Origin: DASUPK01 sp963744105
Lineage (GTDB): Bacteria; Actinomycetota; Thermoleophilia; Solirubrobacterales; 70-9
Assembly: GCA_963744105.1 (NCBI GenBank)
Contig: CAVUSJ010000002.1
Span: forward strand, 310,001 to 374,000
DNA length: 64,000 nucleotides
Reading direction: 5' to 3'
Below the pieces are notes generated by a model. That model worked only from the letters and a program-made list of their open reading frames with translations. It ran no database searches and was not told the DNA's origin. Shown piece after piece: positions 56,268 through 64,000 of the stretch (positions are counted from its first letter, which is position 1; each line of letters starts with the position of its first letter). The position numbers and the translations under genes are program-made.

Positions 56268-56912
56268 CTACCAGCCGGGGGGAGGGGTGAAGGCCCGAAG
56301 CGGCGGCTGCGCGTAGCCGACGGCCCGGTAGAAGGTGGCGCTCGGCTTCGCGACCAGCCAGCGGCCGCCGGTCTTCTCGAGGTAGATCACGTCGTCCTCG
56401 ACGGAGACGTATTTGCGGTCGGAGAAGTGGTGGACGACCGTGGCGCTGACCCTCGCGCGGCTGTCCCTGAGCCGCTCCACCTTCAATGAGACCACCTGGG
56501 TGCGCCGCCAAGCGGGGCCGCCGTTCTTCGGGCGCGCGCCGATCGATCCTCGGCAGCCGGTGGCCAGCACCTGGCAGACGCGCTTGGCGTCACGGTGATC
56601 CAGCGCGGCCACATACCGCCGCACGCCGGCCTGGACGGCCTCGCTGTCGGCGGACGACAGCTGGCCGCTGGCCCGCGGGCCCTGCGCCGGCTCTCCGGGA
56701 CTCGCCTCGGTGGCCGCCGGTCCCTCTACAGCCTCTTTGGCCGTGTCGACCGGGCCGACGGCCCCCGGCGGCAGCTTGACCGTCGTCGTGCTCCGGGAGG
56801 TCCGCTGCGGGGTGGCGGTCGCCTGGGTCGATCCGGTCGTCCCACCGCCGGAACCGCCGCATCCGACGAGGGCCAGCAACGCAACGGCGGCCGCGATCGC
56901 TCCTGCCTTCAT
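56268..56912 (-). CDS. Lipoprotein of unknown function
   Basis: 214 residues from ATG 56912. Lipobox LLALVGCGG (Cys about residue 20) and a long Ser/Thr/Pro-rich linker (TTGSTQATATPQRTSRSTTT), then a conserved-looking domain: QAGVRRYVAALDHRDAKRVC, LATGCRGSIG, VKVERLRDSRARVSATVVHH and GGRWLVAKPSATFYRA, the fold of SnoaL/DUF4440-like lipoproteins. TAGCCT is seven bases upstream, so leaderless. Ends six bases from the convergent CcdA-propeller gene. Confidence 0.75.
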   Translation of the reverse strand: MKAGAIAAAVALLALVGCGGSGGGTTGSTQATATPQRTSRSTTTVKLPPGAVGPVDTAKEAVEGPAATEASPGEPAQGPRASGQLSSADSEAVQAGVRRYVAALDHRDAKRVCQVLATGCRGSIGARPKNGGPAWRRTQVVSLKVERLRDSRARVSATVVHHFSDRKYVSVEDDVIYLEKTGGRWLVAKPSATFYRAVGYAQPPLRAFTPPPGW

Positions 56913-56919
56913 GGCCCAG

Positions 56920-56925
56920 AGGCTA
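56920..56925 (-). promoter_or_regulatory. -10 box of lipoprotein gene, leaderless
   Basis: TAGCCT, seven bases before the ATG at 56912. Confidence 0.45.
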
Positions 56926-56956
56926 AGCGAGACGCGGTTCCGTCGGCTCCCCTTTC

Positions 56957-56962
56957 TAAGGT
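56957..56962 (+). promoter_or_regulatory. -10 box ahead of transketolase upstream ORF
   Basis: TAAGGT, eight bases before GTG 56971, the same spacing as at other likely leaderless starts. Confidence 0.4.
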
Positions 56963-56970
56963 CCCGGCTG

Positions 56971-57006
56971 GTGCTGCCCGCTGCTACCCTCGCCGCCCGG
57001 TCTTGA
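56971..57006 (+). CDS. 11-codon upstream ORF coupled to transketolase
   Basis: GTG 56971 begins MLPAATLAARS and stops at TGA 57004-57006. The stop overlaps the TTG (57003) that opens the transketolase frame, as TTGA. A -10 box lies eight bases upstream, so this small ORF could be translated from a leaderless mRNA and deliver ribosomes to the weak TTG. Too short to prove. Confidence 0.35.
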   Translation: MLPAATLAARS

Positions 57007-57977
57007 CTGAGCCTAAGCGCAAGGCCGTTCCCTACGACCAGGCGAGAGCCGAGCCGCGCGTGGCGCACCTGAAGCCCGTTCCAGACCTAAAGCCTGAGCC
57101 CTCCTCCAAGGCGGGAGGCAAGCCGTCGATTGCCGAGCTCGAGCGCTACGCGACCGTGCTCCGCATCCAGTGCGTCCGCATGCTCGCCGTCGCCAAGTCG
57201 GGCCACCTCGACAGCTCGCTCTCGGCCGCCGACATCGTCGCCTCCCTCTACTACCGCGTCCTCCGTCACGACCCGACCAACCCGAAGTGGCCGGAGCGTG
57301 ACCGCTTCGTCCTCTCGAAGGGCCACGCCGCGCCGATCCAGTACGCGGCGCTCGCCGAGCACGGCTACTTCCCCGCGGACGACCTGATGGGTCTCCGCCA
57401 GATCGGCTCCCACCTCCAGGGCCATCCCGACATGACCCGGACTCCGGGCATCGAGGTGTCGACCGGCTCGCTCGGTCAGGGGCTCTCGATGAGCGTCGGC
57501 ATTTGCCTGGCGCTGCGCCTTGACGATCTCTCCGAGACCTCGCAGGTCTTCACGCTGATGTCCGACGGGGACTGCCAGGAGGGGGAGAGCTGGGAGGGCG
57601 CGATGGCCGCGGCGCACTACGAGCTTCCGAACATCACCGCGATCATCGACTACAACCACCTGCAGACCGATGGCACGACCGAGGAGGTCATGGACACCGG
57701 CGATGTCCGCGCCAAGTTCGAGGCCTTCGGCTGGGACGCCATCGAGATCGACGGGCACGACATGAATGCGATCGTCGAGTCGCTCGAGCGCAGCCGCACC
57801 CTCGACCGCCCGGCCGCGATCGTCTGCCAGACGAAGAAGGGCCGCGGCGTCTCCTTCATGGAGGACCGCTTCGGCTTCCACGGCAAGCCGCCGAGCCAGG
57901 AGCAGGCGGAGCAGGCGCTCAAGGAGCTCGAGGCCACGTACAACGAGCAGACGAAGGCCCTGGAGGGGAAGAGCTGA
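57003..57977 (+). CDS. Transketolase, N-terminal (ThDP-binding) subunit
   Basis: 324 residues from TTG 57003; a GTG at 57060 would also be in frame and the conserved part starts near residue 40. ThDP and substrate motifs: VAKSGHLDSSLSAADIVASL, LSKGHAAPIQYAALAEHG, GSLGQGLSMSVGICLAL, SDGDCQEGESWEGAMAA and IIDYNHLQTDGTTEE. A split transketolase with an independent C-terminal subunit (next gene) is common in archaea and some actinobacteria and serves the pentose phosphate pathway or aromatic precursors. Confidence 0.93.
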   Translation: MTEPKRKAVPYDQARAEPRVAHLKPVPDLKPEPSSKAGGKPSIAELERYATVLRIQCVRMLAVAKSGHLDSSLSAADIVASLYYRVLRHDPTNPKWPERDRFVLSKGHAAPIQYAALAEHGYFPADDLMGLRQIGSHLQGHPDMTRTPGIEVSTGSLGQGLSMSVGICLALRLDDLSETSQVFTLMSDGDCQEGESWEGAMAAAHYELPNITAIIDYNHLQTDGTTEEVMDTGDVRAKFEAFGWDAIEIDGHDMNAIVESLERSRTLDRPAAIVCQTKKGRGVSFMEDRFGFHGKPPSQEQAEQALKELEATYNEQTKALEGKS

Positions 57978-58996
57978 TGGCGAGCTCGCTGATCGAGGCC
58001 GCCGAGGCGCAGACGGAGTCGATCGCGACGCGGCAGGCCTACGGCGATGCACTGGTCGCCCTCGGCGAGGCTCACCCCGAGGTCGTGGCCCTCGACGCCG
58101 ACCTGGCCGTCTCCACCCAGTCGATGAAGTTCGGCAAGCAGTTCCCGGAGCGCTTCTTCAACGTCGGCGCCGCCGAGGCGAACATGATGTCGATCTCGAC
58201 CGGCCTTGCCGCGAGCGGCAAGGTCCCCTACGCCTCGACCTTTGCGATCTTCGCCGCCTCGCGCGCCTATGACCAGGTGCGCCTGGGCATCGCCCACAAT
58301 GAGCTCAAGGTGCGGATCGGCGCCTCGCACGGCGGCGTCTCCCTCGGCGAGGACGGCGCCTCCCATCAGATGATCGAGGACATTGCGCTGATGAGGGCGA
58401 TGCCGAAGATGCAGGTCGTCGTCCCGGCGGACTACAACCAGGCCTACACGGCGGTGATCGAGTCCTACGAGCGCTTCGACGGCCCGATGTACATGCGCTT
58501 CGGCCGGCCGAAGACCCCGGTCGTCTACCAGGAGATCCCGGAAACCCTCGGCACCGGCGTCGACGTCCTGCGGGAGGGCAAGGACATCTCGATCTTCACC
58601 TGCGGCCACATGGTCTGGCGCGGGCTCGAGGCCGCCGAGACCCTCGAGCGCGAGGACGGGGTGGAGGCCGAGGTCGTCAATGTCTCGATCATCAAGCCCA
58701 TCGACTCCCAGTCGGTCCTGCGCTCCCTCGCCAAGACTGGAGTCGCGGTGACCGCGGAGGAGCACCGCGTCGTCGGTGGCCTCGGTGACGCCATTCGCCA
58801 GGTCGCCTGCGAGCAGCATCCGGTTCCCGTCTTCGCCCTCGGCATGCAGGACGAGTTCGGCGTCTCCGGAACCGCCGAGGCCTGCATGGAGCACTTCGGC
58901 CTGACCGCCAGCGGCATAGCGGACCTGGCCCGCGAGGCGCTCCTCAAGAAGCCGATCGTGCAGCACCCGCCCATCTCGGGCGGCCCCTGGTCCTAG
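57977..58996 (+). CDS. Transketolase, C-terminal (pyrimidine-binding) subunit
   Basis: 339 residues, ATG overlapping the upstream stop as TGATG. The pyrimidine domain has RQAYGDALVALGEAHPEVVA, GAAEANMMSISTGLAASGKV with the catalytic Glu, SHGGVSLGEDGASHQMIEDI, and the C-terminal domain VTAEEHRVVGGLGDAIRQ. Works with the preceding subunit; neither can act alone. Confidence 0.94.
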   Translation: MASSLIEAAEAQTESIATRQAYGDALVALGEAHPEVVALDADLAVSTQSMKFGKQFPERFFNVGAAEANMMSISTGLAASGKVPYASTFAIFAASRAYDQVRLGIAHNELKVRIGASHGGVSLGEDGASHQMIEDIALMRAMPKMQVVVPADYNQAYTAVIESYERFDGPMYMRFGRPKTPVVYQEIPETLGTGVDVLREGKDISIFTCGHMVWRGLEAAETLEREDGVEAEVVNVSIIKPIDSQSVLRSLAKTGVAVTAEEHRVVGGLGDAIRQVACEQHPVPVFALGMQDEFGVSGTAEACMEHFGLTASGIADLAREALLKKPIVQHPPISGGPWS

Positions 58997-59197
58997 ATTC
59001 CGGCCTCCGGGAGCGCGTCCGTGGGAGACGGCAGTAGGAGTAGCCTGGAACGAGGCGGCGAGGCCTCCCTGACACCAGACCCATAGGATGCCCCGCGCTC
59101 GTTGGGTCTTCCCGCAACTCTTCCCTTCGCGCAAATCGTCTGACCGAAGTGGGGCGGCAACCGATGTGTTTGGGGGTTTGCCGTTTCCCCGCAAGAA
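58997..59197. other. 200-bp spacer before DUF2294 remnant
   Basis: No reading frame with convincing coding sequence and no recognised RNA motif. Frame continuity of the DUF2294 remnant cannot be extended here because of stops at 59084 and 59141. Confidence 0.5.
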
Positions 59198-59518
59198 GCA
59201 CCGACCGGACCCGCACGGGGAGAAGTCCTCGCGCAGATATCGACTGGCCTGGTCCAGCTCCACTCGCGCTACTACGGCAAGGGTCCAACCAAGGCGAAGA
59301 CCCACCTGGTGGACGACACCGTCGTCTCTGTCCTGCGGGGCGGCTTCACGAGGGTCGAGCGCACTCTGCTCGACACCGGCCAGATCGAGTCCGTCTACCA
59401 GATGCGACGCAGCTTCCAGCAGGCGATGGAGCTCGAGCCCCTCGAGGAGAGCGTCGATCACGGCCCGAGCACCGAGCGCGTGCCGGCGGCTCGGTCCGAC
59501 GGCGACGAACCTGCTTAG
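59198..59518 (+). pseudogene. DUF2294-like gene lacking a start codon
   Basis: Translated in one frame, 59222-59460 reads EVLAQISTGLVQLHSRYYGK, GPTKAKTHLVDDTVVSVLRG, GFTRVERTLLDTGQIESVYQ, MRRSFQQAMELE, a clear match to the N-terminal half of DUF2294. No ATG, GTG or TTG occurs in that frame between the stop at 59141 and GTG 59309, which lies in the middle of the domain. The normal C-terminal part is missing; the frame instead ends with an unrelated Ala/Gly/Glu tail. Likely decayed, or a non-standard start. Confidence 0.5.
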
Positions 59519-59940
59519 CCGCCCGCCACTCCGCTCAGCGCGCTGACGGCCTCGGCTCGGTCGGTGAAGAGGGGCAGTGCCCGGTCGATCCCGGCGAGCC
59601 GGAAGACCCGGTCCACCTGGGAGCCTCCCGCGATCACCGAATTGAGCATCCGGCCGTCGTCGGCTGCCCTGAAAGCCTGGATCAGCAGCGCGATCCCCGA
59701 CGAGTCGATGAAGGTGACCCGGGTCAGGTCCATAACCACGCCGGTCTTCGTTCTCACCTGGGCGAGGAGCGGCTTCTCGACGTGAGGGATGGTGCTCAGG
59801 TCGAGCTCCCCCGCGAGGACGACCACCGAAGTGTTCGCACCAATCCGCTCGATCCTGACGGACAGAGTCCGGCCGTCTTCCGGCTCGTCGCTCCCCCCGG
59901 ATGATGAGAGGGGTGGAGCGGCCCCGCTAGACCGCTCCAC
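59515..59940 (-). CDS. STAS-domain anti-sigma factor antagonist
   Basis: 141 residues, GTG start. STAS fold with VVVLAGELDLSTIPHVEKPL and the phospho-acceptor loop VTFIDSSGIALLIQAFRA (Ser in DSSG), as in SpoIIAA/RsbV. A Ser/Gly-rich N-terminal 25 residues precede it. Such proteins are switched by phosphorylation by a partner kinase, but no RsbW-like kinase or sigma-B-type factor is adjacent. Its stop overlaps the DUF2294 remnant stop in TTAG. Confidence 0.85.
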   Translation of the reverse strand: MERSSGAAPPLSSSGGSDEPEDGRTLSVRIERIGANTSVVVLAGELDLSTIPHVEKPLLAQVRTKTGVVMDLTRVTFIDSSGIALLIQAFRAADDGRMLNSVIAGGSQVDRVFRLAGIDRALPLFTDRAEAVSALSGVAGG

Positions 59941-60307
59941 CCGCTCGCCTCAACGCACCATCCCCTTGTGGTGCGCAGCTCCCATTGGGCTGGGAGTCGT
60001 CAAGTTGCAAATGGGTTCCGTTGAAGGGGAGCGTCACGAAAGTCCTCCTCGGTTTTGCTCATCCCGTGCTCGCCGAGAACGCCCTACCCCGCCGCTTGCG
60101 GGGTGTGCCTTCGAGCTTGATCCGAGAGTCGCGGGCCGATGCGAACAGGCCTCGACTCGCTCCTCCGACTCCCTGATATTCTAGGCGCCGCAGCGCCTTA
60201 TTAGTAGTACCGGGTAGATGCGAGACCAGGCTGAGGATCGTGTTTTCCCGCATATTGCGCAGGAACAGTCGCCAGGGGGCGACGGGGCCGGCGGAAAGGA
60301 CTCGAGC
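59941..60307. other. Gene-free stretch with two hairpins
   Basis: No supported gene. Two structured elements: ACCCCGC-CGCTT-GCGGGGT (60086-60104, perfect) and GGCGC-CGCA-GCGCC (60184-60197) followed by TTATTA, the latter terminator-like for plus-strand transcription. I looked for tmRNA, RNase P RNA, SRP RNA and c-di-AMP or c-di-GMP riboswitch signatures and found none. An unrecognised small RNA is possible. Confidence 0.3.
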
Positions 60308-60505
60308 ATGCCCACACGCAACACGGAACTTGAACCCGCACCACTTGCTCCGCGCCGGGACCGCGCGCGGGAACGGACCGAGGGGGATTCACGGGGCGAC
60401 AACGTACCTCCGGTGTCATCGGACGCCACCGGGGTGCGAGAGAACGGCGGTGCGCGGGGCCGAGAAGACGCCACTCGGCCCCGCCGCCGCTACATCACGT
60501 ATTGA
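60308..60505 (+). CDS. Possible small disordered protein
   Basis: 65 codons from ATG 60308, with GGAAAGGA spaced seven bases upstream, a better ribosome site than most genes here. The sequence is Arg/Glu/Asp/Gly-rich and has no domain (PLAPRRDRARERTEGDSRG). Could be a real small protein or chance; codon bias is not informative at this GC. Confidence 0.3.
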   Translation: MPTRNTELEPAPLAPRRDRARERTEGDSRGDNVPPVSSDATGVRENGGARGREDATRPRRRYITY

Positions 60506-60709
60506 GCGAACGCTCTGGTCCGGGCGCTTGACCTCGCCTCGCAGGTAGACGACTCCGTTCTCGACGTTGACGCGCGACTAACCGCCTGCACGAGTGTTCT
60601 CAGGCGAACGAGAATTTGCGATCTTCTTTAGAGCGATCCCTACCCTGTGCCTCGCAGTGGGCGGCTCTCGGCGGGGCGACCGCGGGACGCGGCTCACCGC
60701 ACCACCTCC
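60506..60709 (+). other. Leader region of ftsEX operon
   Basis: TACCCT (60641-60646) is a possible -10. No coding sequence supported. Confidence 0.3.
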
Positions 60710-61558
60710 ATGGCAAGACGACAGACATCAGAGCTTCTTCGCGCGCGCCCTCAGACGCAGCGCCGTCCCGAGCATCTCACCGAGCAGCGGACCCGGCCGC
60801 CGATCGTCGAGATGCGCAACGTCACCAAGGTCTATCCGGGCGGCCACGTCGCCCTGGAGCGGGTCAGCCTGCGCGTCGATCGCGGCGAGTTCGTCTTCCT
60901 CGTCGGCCCGACCGGCTGCGGCAAGACCACGCTGATCAAGACGCTGATCCGCGAGCTCCAGCCCACGGAGGGGGAGGTCCTCGTCGCGGGCCGTGACATC
61001 AGCTCGCTGCCCGACAAGAAGGTCCCACAGCTGCGCCGCCGGGTCGGCACCGTCTTCCAGGACTACAAGCTGCTGCCGAGCCGGAACGTCTACGACAACG
61101 TCGCCTACGCCCTGCAGGTGATCGGGGCCTCCCGGTCCGAGATCCGCCGCAAGGTGCCCGACGCGTTGCGCCTCGTCGGCCTTGCCGACAAGGTGAAGAA
61201 CTTCCCCGACCAGCTCTCCGGCGGCGAGCAGCAGCGCCTCTCGGTGGCGCGCGCCTTCGTCAACCATCCGCCGCTGCTGCTGGCGGACGAGCCGACCGGG
61301 AACCTGGACCCCAACACCTCGATCGGGATCATGCAGGTGCTCTACCGGATCAACCGCACCGGCACCACGGTCGTGGTCGTCACCCACGACAGCGAGATGG
61401 TCGACAAGATGCGCCGCCGCGTGATCGCGCTCGATTCCGGACGAGTCGTCCGCGACCAGGCCGCTGGCACCTATAGCCCCGACGACGAGTCAACTCGCGA
61501 GTTCGCGGCGCGTCTCCGCGACGAGATGGGCGTCGACGACGAGAGGCCGAGCTACTAG
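60710..61558 (+). CDS. ftsE: Cell division ATP-binding protein FtsE
   Basis: 282 residues from ATG 60710; the conserved domain starts near residue 35 at MRNVTKVYPGG, so the true start may be later (the usual length is about 229). ABC ATPase: Walker A GPTGCGKTTLIKTLI, Q-loop VFQDYKLLPSRNVYDNVAYA, signature LSGGEQQRLSVARAF, Walker B LLLADEPTGNLDPNTS and switch His in VVTHDSEMV. With FtsX it controls peptidoglycan hydrolases at the septum. Confidence 0.93.
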   Translation: MARRQTSELLRARPQTQRRPEHLTEQRTRPPIVEMRNVTKVYPGGHVALERVSLRVDRGEFVFLVGPTGCGKTTLIKTLIRELQPTEGEVLVAGRDISSLPDKKVPQLRRRVGTVFQDYKLLPSRNVYDNVAYALQVIGASRSEIRRKVPDALRLVGLADKVKNFPDQLSGGEQQRLSVARAFVNHPPLLLADEPTGNLDPNTSIGIMQVLYRINRTGTTVVVVTHDSEMVDKMRRRVIALDSGRVVRDQAAGTYSPDDESTREFAARLRDEMGVDDERPSY

Positions 61559-61567
61559 GCGGCAACC

Positions 61568-62497
61568 ATGGGGCGAGTCTTCTTCTTCATCCGCGAAGGT
61601 GTGCGAGCGCTGCGGCGCAGTGCCGCTCCGGGCCTGGCCTCGATCGTCACGGTCTGCATCACCGTGCTGCTGCTCGGCGTGCTGATCCCGGTCCTCCAGA
61701 CCACCAACGGCAAGACCAACCAGGTTCGAAGCCAGGTCGGCCTGCGCCTCTTCCTCAACGACGTCAACGGCCAGCAGGCGCCGGCCGACCAGATTCAGGC
61801 GCTGCAGGCGAAGCTCCAGGCGATCCCCCACGTCAAGCAGGTTCAGTTCGTCGACAAGAACCAGGCACTGAGCATCCTGAGCGACCGGCTCAAGGCCGAG
61901 AACCGCCAGGACATCACCGCTCAGCTGCCGGGGTCGCACAACCCGCTGCCGGCCTCCTTCAACGTCACGCCTGACGATCTCTCCAACCTTGCCGCCGTCC
62001 GGAACGCCATCACGCCTCCGGGCGCCAACGGCCAGCCGACGCCGATCAGCCCGCTGATCTCCGACATCGGCGACTCACGCGACGACGCCAGCAAGATCAG
62101 CGGCGCCACCACCGCGATCCGCTGGGTCCTCGGCGTGGTCGCCGGCCTCCTGCTGGTCGCCTCGCTGCTGCTGGTCGCCAACACGATCCGCCTCTCCATC
62201 TACGCGCGCCGCCGCGAGGTCGAGGTGATGCGGCTGGTCGGCGCGACCAACTGGTTCATCCGCTGGCCGTTCATGGTGGAGGGCCTGTTCTGCGGCCTGG
62301 TCGGAGCCGCGATCGCAATAGGCTTCCTCTTCGTCGGTAAGCAGGTGATCGTGGATCCGCTCGCCAACAACTTCAACCTGATCAACTCGGGGCATACGAT
62401 CGGCTTCGCCAACCTCGCGCTCGTCCTGCTGTGCGTGGCCATGGGCGTTTCGGCGATGGGCAGCGGCCTGACGCTGCGTCGCTTCCTCCGGATTTGA
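61568..62497 (+). CDS. ftsX: Cell division protein FtsX
   Basis: 309 residues, 9 bases after ftsE. Typical layout: short N-terminus (MGRVFFFIREGVRALRRSAA), first membrane segment (about 22-44), a roughly 130-residue extracellular domain (VGLRLFLNDVNGQQAPADQI), and three more segments, with the coupling-loop region SIYARRREVEVMRLVGATNW near residue 220. TTGA overlap to the S41 protease. Confidence 0.93.
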   Translation: MGRVFFFIREGVRALRRSAAPGLASIVTVCITVLLLGVLIPVLQTTNGKTNQVRSQVGLRLFLNDVNGQQAPADQIQALQAKLQAIPHVKQVQFVDKNQALSILSDRLKAENRQDITAQLPGSHNPLPASFNVTPDDLSNLAAVRNAITPPGANGQPTPISPLISDIGDSRDDASKISGATTAIRWVLGVVAGLLLVASLLLVANTIRLSIYARRREVEVMRLVGATNWFIRWPFMVEGLFCGLVGAAIAIGFLFVGKQVIVDPLANNFNLINSGHTIGFANLALVLLCVAMGVSAMGSGLTLRRFLRI

Positions 62498-63657
62498 GCC
62501 GCAGATTCATCGTCGCGGCGCTGATCGTCGTCGCCTTCGTCGTCGGCATAGTTGCCGGCGGGCAGGTCGACGCGATCCGTAACGGCGTCAACGACGTCTT
62601 CGGCAACAAGAGTCAGGACGCGACCGAGCAGGCAATCGACGTCATCCACGACGACTACTTCCACACGGTCGACAAGAACGACCTCGAGAACGCGTCGATC
62701 GCCTCGATCATCGCCCACATCAAGCAGCGCTACCACGACCGCTTCTCTCACTACTTCACGAAGAGCGAGTACGATCGCTTCAAGCAGGGCTCGAGCCTCT
62801 CCGGCGTCGGCATCGCGGTCAACGAGGTGCCGCAGGGGCTGCGCGTCGCGACCGTCTACAAGGGCACCCCTGCGCGGGAGGCGGGCATCCAGCCCGGCGA
62901 GATCATCACCGGTGTCAACGGCCACTCGATCGCCGGCAAGGACGCCGATGCGGTGACGAGCGAGATCCGCGGCCCGGCGGGGACGAAGGTCACGCTTACG
63001 ATCGCGAGCCGCAACGGTGACTCCCGCGACGTCACCCTGACGCGGCGCGAGGTTGAGATTCCGCAGGTGACCGGCCATATCGAGAAGGTCGGTGACAAGA
63101 AGATCGGCTACGTGCGGCTGGCCGGGTTCTTCCCGGGCGCCCATGGCGAGCTCCGCAAGGAGGTCGAGAACCTCTACAGCCAGGGCGCCCAGGGTCTGAT
63201 CCTGGATCTCCGCGGCAACGGCGGCGGCCTGCTCACCGAGGGCGTGCTCGTCTCCAGCATCTTCGTCCCCAACGGCGTGATCGTCTCGACCCACGGTCGC
63301 ACCCAGAACACGCGGACCTTCGACGCGACCGGCGACTCCCTGCCCAGGCACCCCATGGTCGTCCTGATCAATGGCGACACCGCCTCGGCCTCCGAGATCG
63401 TCACCGCGGCGCTCGAGCAGGCTGGGATCGCGAAGGTCGTCGGGACCACCTCGTTCGGCAAGGGGACCTTTCAGGAGGTGATCCCCCTGAAGAACGGTGC
63501 CGCACTGGATCTGACGGTGGGGCAGTATCTGACCCGCAATGGGACATCGATCAACGACGTCGGCATCCCGCCGCAGGTGAAGGCGAAGGACAACCCCAAG
63601 ACCAAGCCGGACGAGGGGCTGCAGAAGGCGCTCCAGACGTTGGCTCCGCAGCTCTGA
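62494..63657 (+). CDS. S41-family C-terminal processing protease with PDZ domain
   Basis: 387 residues from TTG 62494, overlapping the ftsX stop as TTGA. Signal anchor (VAALIVVAFVVGIVAGG), a PDZ domain (VYKGTPAREAGIQPGEIITG), and the catalytic region: Ser in GDTASASEIVTAALEQ, Lys in SFGKGTFQEVIPL. Its neighbourhood with ftsEX suggests processing of cell-wall hydrolases or their regulators, as in other actinobacteria. Substrate not known. Confidence 0.92.
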   Translation: MSRRFIVAALIVVAFVVGIVAGGQVDAIRNGVNDVFGNKSQDATEQAIDVIHDDYFHTVDKNDLENASIASIIAHIKQRYHDRFSHYFTKSEYDRFKQGSSLSGVGIAVNEVPQGLRVATVYKGTPAREAGIQPGEIITGVNGHSIAGKDADAVTSEIRGPAGTKVTLTIASRNGDSRDVTLTRREVEIPQVTGHIEKVGDKKIGYVRLAGFFPGAHGELRKEVENLYSQGAQGLILDLRGNGGGLLTEGVLVSSIFVPNGVIVSTHGRTQNTRTFDATGDSLPRHPMVVLINGDTASASEIVTAALEQAGIAKVVGTTSFGKGTFQEVIPLKNGAALDLTVGQYLTRNGTSINDVGIPPQVKAKDNPKTKPDEGLQKALQTLAPQL

Positions 63658-64000
63658 AGCGCGTAGTCCTCGTCGAGAAGCGCGGCCGGTTCCTCGCCGG
63701 AGATCTCCTCTTCGAGCGGGGCGGCCGGATCGAGCTGGGCGGAGCTCGCCGCGCCGCGACGCCGGGGCGAATGGCCCTGGTTGACCTCGGCCAGGGCAGG
63801 GGGCGGGCCAGGGTCGTCCGCGAGCTCGGGGACCCGACGCGGGCGACTGACGTGATCGCGGCGCTGCTGGAGGACCGTGAGGTCCGCACGGGGTTCTCCC
63901 GGCGGATCGAGGAGGAGGCAGCAGAGGCGACCGAGCGGGCCAAGCTGCTCGACGCAGATAGGCAGGACCTGCGGGATCTCGCCACCTTCACGGTCGACCC
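63654..64000 (+). CDS. rnr: Ribonuclease R, N-terminal part (cut by window end)
   Basis: About 115 residues are visible: KRVVLVEKRGRFLAGDLLFE, RRAATPGRMALVDLGQGRGR and DRQDLRDLATFTVD. This is the N-terminal cold-shock-type region leading to the RNB domain of RNase R, which degrades structured RNA. No ATG, GTG or TTG is in frame; the best start is CTG 63654, overlapping the previous stop as CTGA, so translation is probably coupled. The gene continues beyond the window. Confidence 0.7.
   Translation, partial: MKRVVLVEKRGRFLAGDLLFERGGRIELGGARRAATPGRMALVDLGQGRGRARVVRELGDPTRATDVIAALLEDREVRTGFSRRIEEEAAEATERAKLLDADRQDLRDLATFTVD

Noticed and set aside
59941..60300. tmRNA, RNase P RNA or SRP RNA
   Set aside because: Searched by eye for the RNase P GAGGAAAGTCC core, the SRP GGAAGGAAGCAGCC loop and the tmRNA ends; none is present.

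Overview
The window is high-GC, gene-dense chromosomal DNA with GTG and TTG starts, almost no intergenic space and no mobile elements, CRISPR arrays, rRNA or tRNA genes that I can find. Gene content (full F1Fo ATP synthase operon, ECF sigma factor coupled to an O6-alkylguanine methyltransferase, ftsEX next to an S41 protease and RNase R, secreted proteins with Lys/Arg/Cys-rich tails, R2lox, split transketolase) points to an actinobacterium, most likely class Thermoleophilia (Solirubrobacterales-like). That placement is inference from gene families, not from a marker-gene tree.

Layout. 1-1850: a SnoaL-like fragment, then an R2lox ligand-binding oxidase with its TetR regulator and a clear palindromic operator. 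1874-9349: glyA, then cell-surface polysaccharide genes (DUF354 transferase, polyprenyl sugar-phosphate transferase, DUF3089 esterase, asparagine synthetase, WecA/TagO-like transferase). 9291-11310: an ECF sigma factor and membrane anti-sigma factor divergent from a secreted surface protein; both promoters carry the same GGAATA-N15-CGTC motif. 11507-18863: atpI-like gene and atpBEFHAGDC. 18897-27673: secreted kelch protein, M20 peptidase, LCP ligase, UDP-sugar dehydrogenase, nucleotidyltransferase, sugar-phosphate isomerase and a thiolase, mostly overlapping stop-to-start. 27670-36391: ribosome rescue factor, ahcY and several secreted proteins and hydrolases. 36441-44367: hpf, secA, cupin, a disrupted small gene, methyltransferase, orphan histidine kinase, prfB (programmed frameshift). 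44364-52146: sigma/ogt pair, nadC, two SnoaL-like paralogues, a GGDEF/EAL protein, an Fpg/Nei glycosylase, nadA. 52187-56261: a secreted trypsin-like protease, then a compact three-gene cluster resembling methylamine-dehydrogenase (mau) genes in fused form. 56268-58996: lipoprotein and two-gene transketolase preceded by an 11-codon upstream ORF. 59000-60700: a decayed DUF2294 gene, a STAS protein and the only long gene-poor stretch. 60710-64000: ftsE, ftsX, S41 protease and the start of rnr.

The most unusual system is at 53334-56261: MauE fused to a thioredoxin domain, a twin-arginine-exported ten-cysteine MauA-like protein with only one tryptophan, and a MauF/CcdA-like membrane domain fused to a beta-propeller-like region. 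It looks like the mauF-B-E-D-A set repackaged in three ORFs, but it cannot make the normal TTQ cofactor. Two other themes recur: many genes have a TANNNT -10 box only 5-8 bases before the start codon, which implies leaderless mRNAs; and unrelated secreted proteins share short basic cysteine-containing C-terminal tails.
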